Part shown: in pieces, positions 17,354 to 25,923 of the stretch
Layout of the letters: each line of letters begins with the position of its first letter
How positions within the stretch are numbered: the stretch's first letter is position 1
From: Symbiobacterium sp040797425
Lineage (GTDB): Bacteria > Bacillota > Sulfobacillia > Symbiobacteriales > Symbiobacteriaceae
NCBI RefSeq assembly: GCF_040797425.1
Contig: NZ_JBFNEH010000011.1
Span: forward strand, 1 to 64,000
Reading direction: 5' to 3'
Length of the DNA: 64,000 nt
Notes under the pieces: model-generated
What the model saw: only the letters and a program-made list of their open reading frames with translations
Databases searched by the model: none
Told to the model about the DNA's origin: nothing
Translations under genes and position numbers: made by a program

Positions 17354-17776
17354 GTGCTCAATTCTGTGATTCTGATTGGCCGCCTTACCAAAGATCCCGA
17401 ACTGCGGTACACGCCGTCCGGGAAGGCTGTCGCGACCATGCGGCTGGCGGTGGACCGCAGCACGGTCAACCAACAGGGCGAGAGGGAGACGGACTTCATC
17501 GACGTCGTCGTGTGGGAGAAGCAGGCCGAAACCGTAGCCAACTACCTGCAGAAGGGCCGGCTCGTGGCCGTGCAGGGGCGCCTGCAGATCCGGCAGTACA
17601 CGAACCAGGAGGGGCAGCGTCGGGAAAAGGCTGAAGTGGTTGCCAGCACGGTCAGGTTCCTCGACAGCGCCCGCGACCACGCCGGCGGCGACCGGGGCGG
17701 CACCGCGCCGACACCCGCGCAGGACGCCGGCCTGGGCAGTGAACTGACCATTGACGATGAAGATGTCCCCTTCTAG
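17354..17776 (+). CDS. ssb: Single-stranded DNA-binding protein
   Basis: 140 residues with an OB fold beginning MLNSVILIGRLTKDPELRYT and including VDVVVWEKQAETVANYLQKG-like sequence, then a flexible Gly/Thr/Pro-rich tail and the acidic C-terminal tip DDEDVPF that recruits replication and repair proteins. GTG 17354 lies 21 bases after rpsF. Confidence 0.97.
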   Translation: MLNSVILIGRLTKDPELRYTPSGKAVATMRLAVDRSTVNQQGERETDFIDVVVWEKQAETVANYLQKGRLVAVQGRLQIRQYTNQEGQRREKAEVVASTVRFLDSARDHAGGDRGGTAPTPAQDAGLGSELTIDDEDVPF

Positions 17777-17797
17777 TGGAAAGGAGGACAGACACCC

Positions 17798-18028
17798 ATG
17801 CGTCGTGAACGCGGCCGTCGGCAGAGGCGCCGTGTGTGCAGCTTCTGCGTCGACAAGATCGAGCACGTGGATTATAAGGACGCCGCCCGTCTGCGGCGGT
17901 ACATCACCGAGCGCGGGAAGATCCTGCCCCGCCGTATCTCCGGGAACTGCGCGCGCCACCAGCGCCAGCTCACCGTCGCCATCAAGCGGGCCCGCATCAT
18001 GGCCCTGCTGCCGTTTACCGTCGAATAG
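17798..18028 (+). CDS. rpsR: 30S ribosomal protein S18
   Basis: 76 residues, basic, with CSFCVDKIEHVDYKDAARLR, ERGKILPRRISGNCARHQRQ and the end RARIMALLPFTVE, all S18 signatures. The early Cys residues are those of the zinc-binding S18 form. The gene has AAAGGAGG upstream and ends the operon before a terminator. Confidence 0.97.
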   Translation: MRRERGRRQRRRVCSFCVDKIEHVDYKDAARLRRYITERGKILPRRISGNCARHQRQLTVAIKRARIMALLPFTVE

Positions 18029-18049
18029 GCGGTCCTGCAACGGAATGAG

Positions 18050-18082
18050 GGGGGCACCGCTGGCTGCGGTGTCCCCCTGTTC
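18050..18082 (+). terminator. Terminator after rpsR
   Basis: GGGGG and CACCGC (18050-18060) pair with GCGGTG and CCCCC (18066-18077) around TGGCT, with a one-base bulge. A short T-containing tail follows. Confidence 0.75.
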
Positions 18083-18124
18083 AATCACCCCCGAACATGC
18101 CTGCCCAACCAAGGAGCGACCTGC

Positions 18125-19171
18125 ATGCAGAGCCGATCTGAGCAAACTCGGGGCCTGGTGTTCGGCGGGCTGATGGCGGCGCTGGTGGTCGTCTTCAGCC
18201 TGATTCCGGGGCTTTCTGTCCTGATGCCCATCCCCCTGGTTCTGGCGTTCGTCCGGTACGGCGGCCGCACCGCCGTGCTGGTCGCGGTGGCCGCCACGCT
18301 CTTCAACATGATGTTCAACGGCCTCGTCTCCGGCATTCTGGTCATCCCGGCGGGCATCCTGCCAGGCCTCGCCTTCGGCCTCGGCTTCCGCCGGAAGTGG
18401 CGCCCGCTCAGCATCGGGATCGTTGCGGTGCTCACCTACTTCCTGGGCTTCGCCCTGACGTACGTGGTGACCCGGCTGGCGATGTTCGGCGGGCGCGACC
18501 CGTTCGTGGCCCTGCTGGAGGAGCCGGCGACGCGCACCCTGGTGGATCAGATGGTCGCCGTGATGGTGTCTCTGGCGGAGACCATCGAAAGCACGGCAAC
18601 GCAGTCCGGCGGCACGCTCACCCCTGCCCAGACGCAGATGGTCGAGCAGTACCGGCAGATGGCGGAGATGCTGCAGCGCGATCCGGTCGGGGTCATCTGG
18701 ACGCTGCTGCCAGCCTCGCTCTTCTTCAGCGGCGTGGTGAGCAGCGCCATCAACTACTTGCTGTGCCGCTTCACCCTGCCCCGCTTCGGCCATGAGGTGC
18801 CGGCGTGGACGCCGTTTGCGGAGTTCCGGCTGCCCACATGGTCGGTGTGGCTGTACATCGTCATGTCCCTGCTCGCTCCCTTCTTCCTCCGCGGCGACAT
18901 GACGGCGCTCCCGTGGTGGGGCAAGCTCTTGCTCAATATATTCAGCCCGATGATGATGATCTTCATGCTCGCCGGTGCGGCGGTGGCCTACGGCTTCCTG
19001 CGCAAACACGGCCTCGGCGCCGGGGGCGCCGCCGCGATCGTCGTCGTGGGCACGCTGCTGCTGGGCCAGTTGGGCCCGCAGGTATTGGTGCTGCTCGCCC
19101 TGTGGGATACGGTCTTCGACGTACGCGGGCTCGGGCATGGGATCTGGAAGCGCCAGGAAAGAACCGGATGA
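18125..19171 (+). CDS. DUF2232 family membrane protein (YybS-like)
   Basis: 348 residues with several hydrophobic segments, e.g. LMAALVVVFSLIPGLSVLMP, AVLVAVAATLFNMMFNGLV, and a C-terminal trio ending in GAAVAYGFLRKHGLG. The length, the opening TRGLVFGGLMAALVVV and the position between rpsR and rplI match DUF2232/YybS proteins of Firmicutes. The function is unknown; an ECF-transporter-like membrane fold has been proposed for related families. ATG 18125 follows AAGGAG. Confidence 0.8.
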   Translation: MQSRSEQTRGLVFGGLMAALVVVFSLIPGLSVLMPIPLVLAFVRYGGRTAVLVAVAATLFNMMFNGLVSGILVIPAGILPGLAFGLGFRRKWRPLSIGIVAVLTYFLGFALTYVVTRLAMFGGRDPFVALLEEPATRTLVDQMVAVMVSLAETIESTATQSGGTLTPAQTQMVEQYRQMAEMLQRDPVGVIWTLLPASLFFSGVVSSAINYLLCRFTLPRFGHEVPAWTPFAEFRLPTWSVWLYIVMSLLAPFFLRGDMTALPWWGKLLLNIFSPMMMIFMLAGAAVAYGFLRKHGLGAGGAAAIVVVGTLLLGQLGPQVLVLLALWDTVFDVRGLGHGIWKRQERTG

Positions 19172-19185
19172 CGGGAGGGATGTTC

Positions 19186-19632
19186 GTGAAGGTGATCCTG
19201 AAGGCCGACGTGAAGGGCACGGGGAAGAAGGGCCAAACGGTCGAGGTTTCCGACGGCTACGCCCGCAACTACCTGCTGCCCCGGGGACTGGCCGTGCAGG
19301 CCTCGCCGGGGGCCCTTCGGTCCATCGAGGCGGAACGCCGGGCGCAGGCCGAGAAGCAGGAGCGGCGCATCGCCGAACTCCGGGCCCTGCGGGACCGGCT
19401 GGAGGGGCAGACCATTCGCCTGCCGGCCAAGTGCGGGGAGGCCGGCCGCCTGTTCGGGTCGGTGACCAGCAAGGACGTAGCGGAGGCCATCTCGAAGCAC
19501 ATCGGCAAGGAGTTTGACCGGAAGCTCGTCGACCTGGATGCGCCCATCAAGACCCTGGGCGTTCACCGGGTAGCCCTCAAGTTTGGTCACGACATCCACG
19601 GCACGGTCAACATCGAAGTCGTGCCTGAATGA
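19186..19632 (+). CDS. rplI: 50S ribosomal protein L9
   Basis: 148 residues from GTG 19186, giving the canonical start MKVILKADVKGTGKKGQTVE followed by VSDGYARNYLLPRGLA. The C-terminal domain has CGEAGRLFGSVTSKDVAEAI and KTLGVHRVALKFGHDIHG. GGGAGGG lies at the right distance for GTG 19186; ATGs at 19168 and 19180 are in frame but poorly spaced. L9 stabilises the L1 stalk base of the 50S subunit. The DUF2232-rplI-protease-dnaB order is conserved. Confidence 0.96.
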   Translation: MKVILKADVKGTGKKGQTVEVSDGYARNYLLPRGLAVQASPGALRSIEAERRAQAEKQERRIAELRALRDRLEGQTIRLPAKCGEAGRLFGSVTSKDVAEAISKHIGKEFDRKLVDLDAPIKTLGVHRVALKFGHDIHGTVNIEVVPE

Positions 19633-19636
19633 CAGT

Positions 19637-19678
19637 TGCGGCCCGGCCGGGGGTCCTCCGGTTAGGGCCGCAGCCTTT
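19637..19678 (+). terminator. Hairpin after rplI
   Basis: TGCGGCCC (19637-19644) pairs with GGGCCGCA (19665-19672), with an inner GC-rich helix, and is followed by GCCTTT. A plausible terminator or attenuator between rplI and lonC. Confidence 0.6.
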
Positions 19679-19701
19679 GCGGAAGGAGGTGCGGGCAAGC
19701 G

Positions 19702-21669
19702 ATGAAGGAGATTCTGGACAGGCTGATGCGAGGAGCACGGCCCTCGGACTCGGAGACGCTCAGCCGGCGGCTCTCCCCGGAGGAACAGGTGGGGCGGCAG
19801 GTGGGGGCCCTGTTCGGCCTTCTCACCAACGTGTGGGGGCCTGAGCGCCTGGTGGTGAAGGCCGGCAAGATGGATGCCCTCGGCCTCATGAAGTCCGAAC
19901 GGGTGGAGGAGCAGGTCCTGGCCTTGCAGCGGCTGGTCTATGATGACCCCACGCTCGACACTGTGCCGGAGGGGGAGGCGCTTCTCCAGGCGGTGGACGA
20001 GCTGGAGGACGCGATCGCCGACCTGGTCGCCCGCCGCACCGTCGAAGACAAGATTGAGAAGAAGATCCAGGCGCGCATGCAGGAGCGGCAGGAGGAGTAC
20101 TACCGGGAGATCAAGCAGCAGGTGCTCCGGGAGGATGCGGGGCCCGAGACGACCTCCACGCTGAAGCGCCTGGAGCGGCTGGAGGCTCTGGAGAAGATCT
20201 CGCTGCACCGTTCCGCGGCAGAGCTCCTGCGGCCGCGGTCCCTGAGCGAGGTGGTCGGCCAGGACCGGGCGATCAAGGCGCTCCTCGCCAAGGTGGCCTC
20301 GCCCTTCCCGCAGCACGTGATCATCTACGGCCCGCCCGGAGTGGGCAAGACCACGGTGGCGCGGCTGGTGCTGGAGAAGGCCAAGCAGATGCCGCACACC
20401 CCGTTTGCCAAGGACGCGCCTTTCGTTGAGGTGGATGGGTCAACGCTGCGGTGGGACCCCCGGGAGGTGACGAACCCCCTCCTTGGGTCGGTGCACGATC
20501 CGATCTACCAGGGTGCGCGCCGGGACTTCGCAGAGACCGGCGTGCCCGAGCCGCGCCTCGGGTTGGTTACGGAGGCCCACGGCGGGGTGCTCTTCATCGA
20601 CGAGATCGGCGAGATGGACCCGATGCTCCAGATCAAGCTTCTCAAGGTGCTGGAAGACCGGCGGGTCACCTTCGAGTCCAGCTATTACGACGCCAACGAC
20701 CCCAACGTCCCGAAGTACGTCAAGAAGCTGTTTGAGGAGGGTGCCCCGGCTGACTTCATCCTGATCGGCGCCACCACCCGCGACCCCAGCGAGATCGACC
20801 CGGCGCTGCGCTCCCGCTGCGCTGAGGTCTTCTTCGAGCCGCTGGTGCCGGCTGACATCGTCCAGATCGTGGAGCAGGCGGCGCAGCGCCTGGGCGTGAA
20901 ACTGGAGCCCGGGGTGGCCGGCATCGTGGCCGACTACACCATCGAGGGTCGCAAGGCGGTGGGCATTCTGGCCGACGCGTACGGCCTCGCCCTCTACCAG
21001 GCCAGCGAGGCCGGGCAGGCGGACGCCCCCCTCACGATTACCCAGGAGCATGTCTACGAGGTCATCCAGGCCAGCCGGCTCTCACCCAACGTGCTCAAGA
21101 AGGCCTCCTCCACCGCGGAGGTGGGACGCATCTTCGGGCTGGGCGTGCTGGGTTACGTCGGCTCGGTGCTGGAGATCGAGGCGGTGGCTTTCCCTGCGCA
21201 CGAGAAGGGCAAGGGCGTGCTGCGCATAAACGACACGGCCGGCTCGATGACCAAGGACTCCCTTTTCAATGCAGCCGCGGTGGTGCGGCGGGTGACCGGG
21301 GAGGACCTTTCGAACTGGGACGTGCACGTGAACGTGGTGGGCGGCGGCCGCATCGACGGGCCCAGCGCCGGCACGGCCATTTACCTGGCGATGATTTCAG
21401 CCATCCAGGGTCGGCCGATCCGGCAGGACGTGGCCATCACCGGCGAGGTCTCCATCCGCGGCGCCGTGCGGGCCATAGGCGGCGTCTACGAGAAGATCTA
21501 CGGCGCGCGGCAGGCCGGCATGAAGCGCATCGTGCTGCCCGAGGAGAACCGGAAGGACGTGCCGCAGGGCGTGACGGGGATCGAAATCTGCTTTGCCTCC
21601 ACCATCGAGGAGGCCATGGCGCTGGTCCTGGCTGACGGCGGAGCGGTCAGCATGGCCTCCGCCGGTTGA
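19702..21669 (+). CDS. lonC: ATP-dependent Lon-like protease (LonC type)
   Basis: 655 residues. An N-terminal helical region with a long coiled coil (EEQVLALQRL through KIEKKIQARMQERQEEYYRE) replaces the usual Lon N-domain. An AAA+ module follows with Walker A GPPGVGKT at residues 210-217 and VLFIDEIGEMD as Walker B. The C-terminal Lon protease domain carries the Ser555 (DGPSAG) and Lys598 (VYEKIYG) catalytic dyad, 43 residues apart as in E. coli Lon. This split layout fits LonC/LonB-like enzymes. The gene sits between rplI and dnaB, where some Firmicutes carry it. Confidence 0.88.
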   Translation: MKEILDRLMRGARPSDSETLSRRLSPEEQVGRQVGALFGLLTNVWGPERLVVKAGKMDALGLMKSERVEEQVLALQRLVYDDPTLDTVPEGEALLQAVDELEDAIADLVARRTVEDKIEKKIQARMQERQEEYYREIKQQVLREDAGPETTSTLKRLERLEALEKISLHRSAAELLRPRSLSEVVGQDRAIKALLAKVASPFPQHVIIYGPPGVGKTTVARLVLEKAKQMPHTPFAKDAPFVEVDGSTLRWDPREVTNPLLGSVHDPIYQGARRDFAETGVPEPRLGLVTEAHGGVLFIDEIGEMDPMLQIKLLKVLEDRRVTFESSYYDANDPNVPKYVKKLFEEGAPADFILIGATTRDPSEIDPALRSRCAEVFFEPLVPADIVQIVEQAAQRLGVKLEPGVAGIVADYTIEGRKAVGILADAYGLALYQASEAGQADAPLTITQEHVYEVIQASRLSPNVLKKASSTAEVGRIFGLGVLGYVGSVLEIEAVAFPAHEKGKGVLRINDTAGSMTKDSLFNAAAVVRRVTGEDLSNWDVHVNVVGGGRIDGPSAGTAIYLAMISAIQGRPIRQDVAITGEVSIRGAVRAIGGVYEKIYGARQAGMKRIVLPEENRKDVPQGVTGIEICFASTIEEAMALVLADGGAVSMASAG

Positions 21670-21726
21670 TGACGGGGGCAGCAGGTTTCACCGTTCCCCT
21701 TGTCGAACATACATTCACCGCGCTCA

Positions 21727-21757
21727 GGCGCGGGTCGGCGGTGCGCCGGCCCGCGCC
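21727..21757. terminator. Strong inverted repeat between lonC and dnaB
   Basis: GGCGCGGG-T-CGGCG pairs with CGCCG-G-CCCGCGCC around GTG, a 14-step stem with one wobble. It lacks a clear T-run, so it may end lonC transcripts or shape the dnaB leader. Confidence 0.55.
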
Positions 21758-21781
21758 TCTGTACGAGGGGGGTCTGCTGCG

Positions 21782-23122
21782 ATGAGCGCCTTCAGCGAAC
21801 GAGTACCACCCCAGAACCTCGAGGCGGAGCAATCGGTCCTGGGCGCGATGCTCATCGACCGCGAGGCCGTCATCGCCGTCGCCAACAAGCTGGTCCCCGA
21901 GGACTTCTACTCGGACAAGCACCAGCATCTGTACGCCGCAATGCTCTCCATCTACAACCGCGGCGAGCCCGTTGACCCCATCACCGTGCAGGACGAACTG
22001 GCGAAGACCGGCAAGCTGGAGGAAGTGGGCGGGCTCACCTACCTGACCAGCCTGATCAACCTGGTGCCCACCACCGCCAATGTGCTGCAGTACGCCGAGA
22101 TCGTGGAGGCCAAGGCGACGCTCCGCCGCCTGCAGACCGTGGCCCGGCGCATCGTGGAGGACTGCTACACCTCCGACGACGTCGAGCGGACCCTTCAGGA
22201 CGCCGAGAAGTCCATCTTCGCGGTGACGCAGCGCCGCTCCGAACGGGGCTACCAGCACATCCGGGACGCGCTGGTGACCGCGTACGGCCACCTGGAGCAC
22301 CTCTACACCTCCAAGGGCAAGACCACGGGGGTGCCCTCGGGTTACCGGGACCTGGACGCCATGACGTCGGGTTTCCAGCCGTCGGACCTGATCATCATCG
22401 CCGCCCGGCCTTCTGTGGGCAAGACGGCGTTCACCCTGAACATCGCGCGCAACGCGGCCGTGCAGGCGAAGGCGCGGGTGCTCTTCTTCTCGCTGGAGAT
22501 GTCCGCCGAACAGCTGGCCCTGCGCTTGCTCGCCGCCGAAGCGCTCGTGGACGGGCACAAACTGCGCACGGGTCAGCTGCAGGACGAGGACTGGCAGCGG
22601 CTGGGCACGGCGCTCTCGGTTCTCGGCGAGAGCGAAATCTACATCGATGACACCCCCAACATTCCGCTGCAGGAGCTGCGGGCCAAAGCGCGCCGCCTGC
22701 ACCAGGAGCGGGGGCTTGATCTCATCATCGTCGACTACCTCCAGCTCATGTCGCTTCCGCAGCGCGCGGGCGTGCAGATGAACCGCCAGCAGGAAATCTC
22801 CGAGATCTCCCGCTCGCTGAAGGCCCTGGCCCGCGAGCTGAAGGTGCCGGTGATCGCCCTGTCGCAGCTCTCCCGGTCGGTGGAGCAGCGGCAGGACAAG
22901 CGGCCGATGCTGTCGGACCTGCGCGAATCCGGTGCGATTGAGCAGGACGCCGATCTGGTGGCCTTCCTGTACCGCGACGACTACTACAACCAGAACACGG
23001 ACAAGAAGGATGTGGTCGAGGTCATCCTCGCCAAGCACCGCAACGGTCCGGTCGGAGCGGTGGAACTCCTGTTCATCAAGGAGATCCAGCGCATGTACGG
23101 GCAGGAGCACCGGCGACAATAG
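21782..23122 (+). CDS. dnaB: Replicative DNA helicase DnaB
   Basis: 446 residues (the protein called DnaC in B. subtilis). The N-terminal domain begins MSAFSERVPPQNLEAEQSVL and contains DREAVIAVANKLVPEDFYS. The RecA-like ATPase has GFQPSDLIIIAARPSVGKTA (Walker A), IIVDYLQLM (Walker B) and ISRSLKALARELKVPVIALSQ-type motifs. It is the hexameric 5'-3' helicase of the replisome. ATG 21782 lies just past a weak purine-rich region. No intein is present. Confidence 0.97.
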   Translation: MSAFSERVPPQNLEAEQSVLGAMLIDREAVIAVANKLVPEDFYSDKHQHLYAAMLSIYNRGEPVDPITVQDELAKTGKLEEVGGLTYLTSLINLVPTTANVLQYAEIVEAKATLRRLQTVARRIVEDCYTSDDVERTLQDAEKSIFAVTQRRSERGYQHIRDALVTAYGHLEHLYTSKGKTTGVPSGYRDLDAMTSGFQPSDLIIIAARPSVGKTAFTLNIARNAAVQAKARVLFFSLEMSAEQLALRLLAAEALVDGHKLRTGQLQDEDWQRLGTALSVLGESEIYIDDTPNIPLQELRAKARRLHQERGLDLIIVDYLQLMSLPQRAGVQMNRQQEISEISRSLKALARELKVPVIALSQLSRSVEQRQDKRPMLSDLRESGAIEQDADLVAFLYRDDYYNQNTDKKDVVEVILAKHRNGPVGAVELLFIKEIQRMYGQEHRRQ

Positions 23123-23198
23123 AGCCGTGGGGAAGTGCGGAGGTGCCGGGCGTTGGTACAAGCGCGCGAATTGTGCAGAGCGCGGAATACGAACATTC

Positions 23199-23218
23199 CT
23201 ATCCACAGATGTGGATAA
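23199..23218. promoter_or_regulatory. Inverted pair of DnaA boxes before purA
   Basis: CTATCCACA at 23199-23207 (one mismatch to TTATCCACA) faces a perfect box read on the minus strand, TGTGGATAA at 23210-23218. The pair forms the palindrome TATCCAC-AGAT-GTGGATA and ends 15 bases before the purA -35. DnaA binding is inferred. Confidence 0.7.
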
Positions 23219-23233
23219 TGTTCGTGCCACGCG

Positions 23234-23263
23234 TTGACATCACTGGCGCTCGGATGGTACATT
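23234..23263 (+). promoter_or_regulatory. Promoter upstream of purA
   Basis: A perfect -35 TTGACA (23234-23239) and TACATT (23258-23263) are spaced 18 bases. The transcript would start near 23270 and include the hairpin at 23286-23319 before purA. Confidence 0.7.
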
Positions 23264-23285
23264 GGGCGTGGAATTCGGCTAGCGC

Positions 23286-23325
23286 GGCGCCGGGGCTTCC
23301 GCTGCGGAGCCCCGGCGCCTTTCGT
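23286..23325 (+). terminator. Terminator/attenuator hairpin in the purA leader
   Basis: GGCGCCGGGGCT (23286-23297) pairs perfectly with AGCCCCGGCGCC (23308-23319), followed by TTTCGT. It ends dnaB transcripts. Because it lies downstream of the purA promoter it could also attenuate purA. Confidence 0.75.
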
Positions 23326-23341
23326 ACGGGAGGTGGCCCGA

Positions 23342-24640
23342 ATGCCAGTGGTAGTTGTCATGGGTGCCCAGTGGGGAGACGAAGGAAAGGGGAAGTTCGT
23401 GGACCTGCTGGCCGAGAAGGCTCACGTGGTGGTGCGGGCGACGGGGGGCTCCAACGCCGGCCACACCGTTTGGGCCGGCGGGAAGCAGTACAAGCTGCAC
23501 CAGGTGCCCTCGGGCATTCTCTACCCGGGAACGCTCTGCGTGATCGGCCACGGGGTGGTGCTGGACCCGCCCAAACTGCTGGAGGAGATGGACCGGCTCG
23601 CGAGCCAGGGCGTTGACCTCTCGGGGCTGCGCATCAGCCCAGGAGCGCATATCGTCTTCCCGTACCACATCCGTCTGGACAACGCCGAGGAAGACCGCAA
23701 AGGGGCCAACAAGATCGGCACGACCCGCCGTGGCATCGGCCCGGCGTACATGGACAAGTTCGCCCGGACGGGCATCCGGCTCGTGGACATGCTCGACCCG
23801 GACGAGTTCCTGCCCAAGCTCCGGGCGCAGGTAGAGGCCAAGAACCAGCTCCTGGAGCGGCTCTACGGCCTGCCCGCCTTCACGGTGGAGGAGATTGCGA
23901 CTCCCTACCTCGAGTATGCCGAGCGACTGCGGCCCTATGTCGCCAACACCGTGGAGCTGATCAACGACGCGATCGACGCGGGCAAGAACGTGCTGTTCGA
24001 GGGTGCGCAGGGGCACCTGCTGGATATCGATTACGGCACGTACCCGTACGTCACGGCGTCGCATCCGATCGCCGCCGGCTCGATCATCGGCGCCGGCGTT
24101 GGGCCCACGAAGGTGACGCGGGTGGTGGGCGTGGTGAAGGCGTACACCTCCCGGGTGGGCGAGGGCCCGTTCCCGACCGAGCTGCTCGATGAGACGGGCG
24201 CCCGGATCCGCGAGGAAGGGCACGAATACGGCACCACCACCGGCCGTCCGCGCCGCATCGGCTGGCTCGACCTGGTGATGGTCCGCTACGCCTGCCGGGT
24301 GAGCGGCATTACCGACCTGGCGGTGCCCCACCTCGACACGCTGGCCCGGACCGGGCTGCCGGCGTTGAAGGTCTGTGTGGGCTACCGCCTGCCGGACGGG
24401 ACGGTGACCCGGGAGTTCCCGGTGAGCCTGAAGGCCCTCAGCCAGGTCACGCCGGTCTACGAGGAGCTGCCCAACTGGGAGTGGTCGGACGACCTCCGCT
24501 CCGCGCGCCGGATCGAGGAGCTGCCCGAAGGAGCCCAGCGATACGTCCGGCTCATCGAGGAGTACACGGGCGTGCCGGTGTCGATCCTGGGCGTGGGCAG
24601 CGAGCGGACCCAGGCCATCTACCGGAACCCCATCTTCTAG
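23342..24640 (+). CDS. purA: Adenylosuccinate synthetase
   Basis: 432 residues starting MPVVVVMGAQWGDEGKGKFV, the PurA P-loop with catalytic Asp13-like residue, followed by GGSNAGHTV, the GTTRRGIGPAYMDKFAR segment and TTTGRPRRIGWLDLV. It joins IMP and aspartate using GTP, the first committed step to AMP. ATG 23342 follows GGGAGGTGG. Location after dnaB is conserved in Firmicutes. Confidence 0.97.
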   Translation: MPVVVVMGAQWGDEGKGKFVDLLAEKAHVVVRATGGSNAGHTVWAGGKQYKLHQVPSGILYPGTLCVIGHGVVLDPPKLLEEMDRLASQGVDLSGLRISPGAHIVFPYHIRLDNAEEDRKGANKIGTTRRGIGPAYMDKFARTGIRLVDMLDPDEFLPKLRAQVEAKNQLLERLYGLPAFTVEEIATPYLEYAERLRPYVANTVELINDAIDAGKNVLFEGAQGHLLDIDYGTYPYVTASHPIAAGSIIGAGVGPTKVTRVVGVVKAYTSRVGEGPFPTELLDETGARIREEGHEYGTTTGRPRRIGWLDLVMVRYACRVSGITDLAVPHLDTLARTGLPALKVCVGYRLPDGTVTREFPVSLKALSQVTPVYEELPNWEWSDDLRSARRIEELPEGAQRYVRLIEEYTGVPVSILGVGSERTQAIYRNPIF

Positions 24641-24648
24641 CGAGCGGC

Positions 24649-24680
24649 GGGGGCGGCTTTGGCAGCCGCCCCCTCGATTT
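24649..24680 (+). terminator. Terminator after purA
   Basis: GGGGGCGGCT (24649-24658) pairs perfectly with AGCCGCCCCC (24664-24673) around TTGGC, followed by TCGATTT. Confidence 0.8.
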
Positions 24681-24694
24681 CAATCGGTTCCACC

Positions 24695-24723
24695 TTGCAT
24701 CCGTTCCGGCCCGCCGCTATAAT
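24695..24723 (+). promoter_or_regulatory. Promoter of the tRNA pair
   Basis: TTGCAT (24695-24700) and a perfect TATAAT (24718-24723), 17 bases apart, lie 14 bases before tRNA-Gly. Confidence 0.85.
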
Positions 24724-24736
24724 ATCCGGTGAGCAC

Positions 24737-24810
24737 GCGGGTGTAGTTCAATGGTAGAACATCAGCTTCCCAAGCTGAGAACGCGGGTTCGATTCCCGTC
24801 ACCCGCTCCA
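24737..24810 (+). tRNA. tRNA-Gly (anticodon CCC)
   Basis: 74 nt including an encoded CCA end. The acceptor stem GCGGGTG pairs with CACCCGC. The anticodon stem TCAGC/GCTGA encloses TTCCCAA, giving anticodon CCC (reads GGG). The T-arm GGGTTCGATTCCC is standard. Confidence 0.95.
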
Positions 24811-24846
24811 GTCCGGCGGAGACGACAGACCGTCTCCGTTTTCTCT

Positions 24847-24922
24847 GCCGATGTAGCTCAGCCGGTAGAGCAGCTGATTCGTAATCAGCAGGTCAAGGGT
24901 TCGAGTCCCTTCATCGGCTCCA
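24847..24922 (+). tRNA. tRNA-Thr (anticodon CGT)
   Basis: 76 nt with encoded CCA. The acceptor GCCGATG pairs with CATCGGC. The anticodon stem GCTGA/TCAGC encloses TTCGTAA, giving anticodon CGT (reads ACG). The T-arm GGGTTCGAGTCCC is standard. Co-transcribed with the preceding tRNA-Gly. Confidence 0.95.
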
Positions 24923-24927
24923 GCTTT

Positions 24928-24959
24928 CCCCGAGGTCCGCGGGACCTCGGGGATTTTTC
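24928..24959 (+). terminator. Terminator of the tRNA operon
   Basis: CCCCGAGGTCC (24928-24938) pairs perfectly with GGACCTCGGGG (24942-24952) around GCG, followed by ATTTTTC. Confidence 0.92.
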
Positions 24960-25054
24960 GTCTACCGCTGCGACAGTACTCGACAAAATTCGCACCGCGC
25001 GAGTGGTAAGATATGCCTGTCACGCCAATGTCTGTCATCTGGAGGCGGGTTAAC

Positions 25055-25780
25055 ATGCGCAAGGCGAGGCGTTTGGGGCGCGACCTGGCCGCGCTGATCG
25101 TATTCTTGCTCCTCTTCTCGTGGCAGGGGCCGCACGGGTGGGCAAAGGCCGTGGCGGCGACCGAAGGGGTCCAGGCGATGCCCTTCTCCCCGATCGAACC
25201 CGCGCTGCCGGAACAGGAGCTCATGCGGGCCCACCGGCTGGAGCAGGCGGCCGTCCGGGCGCAGCAGACCCGGGAGCGCGCACGGGCCGATGCGGCGAAC
25301 GACCTCTCTGCAGAGCAGCTCCGTCAGATGCGGCGGGAGGAGGCGCTGCGGCGCCAGCAACTGGCCCGCATCGCTGACCTGGCACCGCCAGAGTACCGGC
25401 AGATGGTGCTCGACCTTTCCTACCAGTACGGGGTGGACCCGCGCCTGGTGGCGGCGGTGATCACGGTCGAGAGCCGCTGGAACCCCCGTACGGTGGGGAG
25501 CCACAGCGACACGGGCCTGATGCAGATCCTGCCCAGTACGGCGGCCTGGATTGCCGGCCGGCTGGGGTGGGAGGAATACGACCTGTTCGACCCGTGGACC
25601 AACATGAACATGGGAATCTGGTACCTTCACGTGCTCTACCAGGAGTACGGGTCGTGGGAGAAGGCGCTGGCGGCCTATAACGGCGGGCCGCGACATGCGC
25701 ACCTGGGCGCAGCGCACCCATATGTAGGAAAGGTAATGCGATACTACCAGCACTCCGCAGCAGCCACTTCTGCGGGGTGA
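25055..25780 (+). CDS. Lytic transglycosylase, SLT domain
   Basis: About 241 residues. A basic N-terminus and a hydrophobic signal/anchor segment (DLAALIVFLLLFSWQGPHG) precede a helical, Arg/Gln-rich linker and a C-terminal lysozyme-like SLT domain. The latter has DPRLVAAVITVESRWNPRTV, with the catalytic Glu in VES, then GLMQILPSTAAWIAGRLG and LAAYNGG. It should cleave glycan strands outside the membrane. ATG 25055 has GGAGG 9 bases upstream. Confidence 0.9.
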   Translation: MRKARRLGRDLAALIVFLLLFSWQGPHGWAKAVAATEGVQAMPFSPIEPALPEQELMRAHRLEQAAVRAQQTRERARADAANDLSAEQLRQMRREEALRRQQLARIADLAPPEYRQMVLDLSYQYGVDPRLVAAVITVESRWNPRTVGSHSDTGLMQILPSTAAWIAGRLGWEEYDLFDPWTNMNMGIWYLHVLYQEYGSWEKALAAYNGGPRHAHLGAAHPYVGKVMRYYQHSAAATSAG

Positions 25781-25923
25781 ATGATGGCGGGCGGAATGCG
25801 CGGGGATCCCTGCTCATAAGAAGGGTGGAAGGGCCGGCTGCACAATCTTCCTACAGATGGGCAGGAAACGAACGATATTTGGCGAAACGTTTACCCCGTT
25901 GGACTAAAGGGAGGTGGACCCGC

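Noticed and set aside
21700..21716. LexA-like box CGAACATACATTC before dnaB
   Set aside because: Only part of the Firmicute LexA consensus (GAAC-N4-GTTC) is met, with a mismatch in the second half; no other support.
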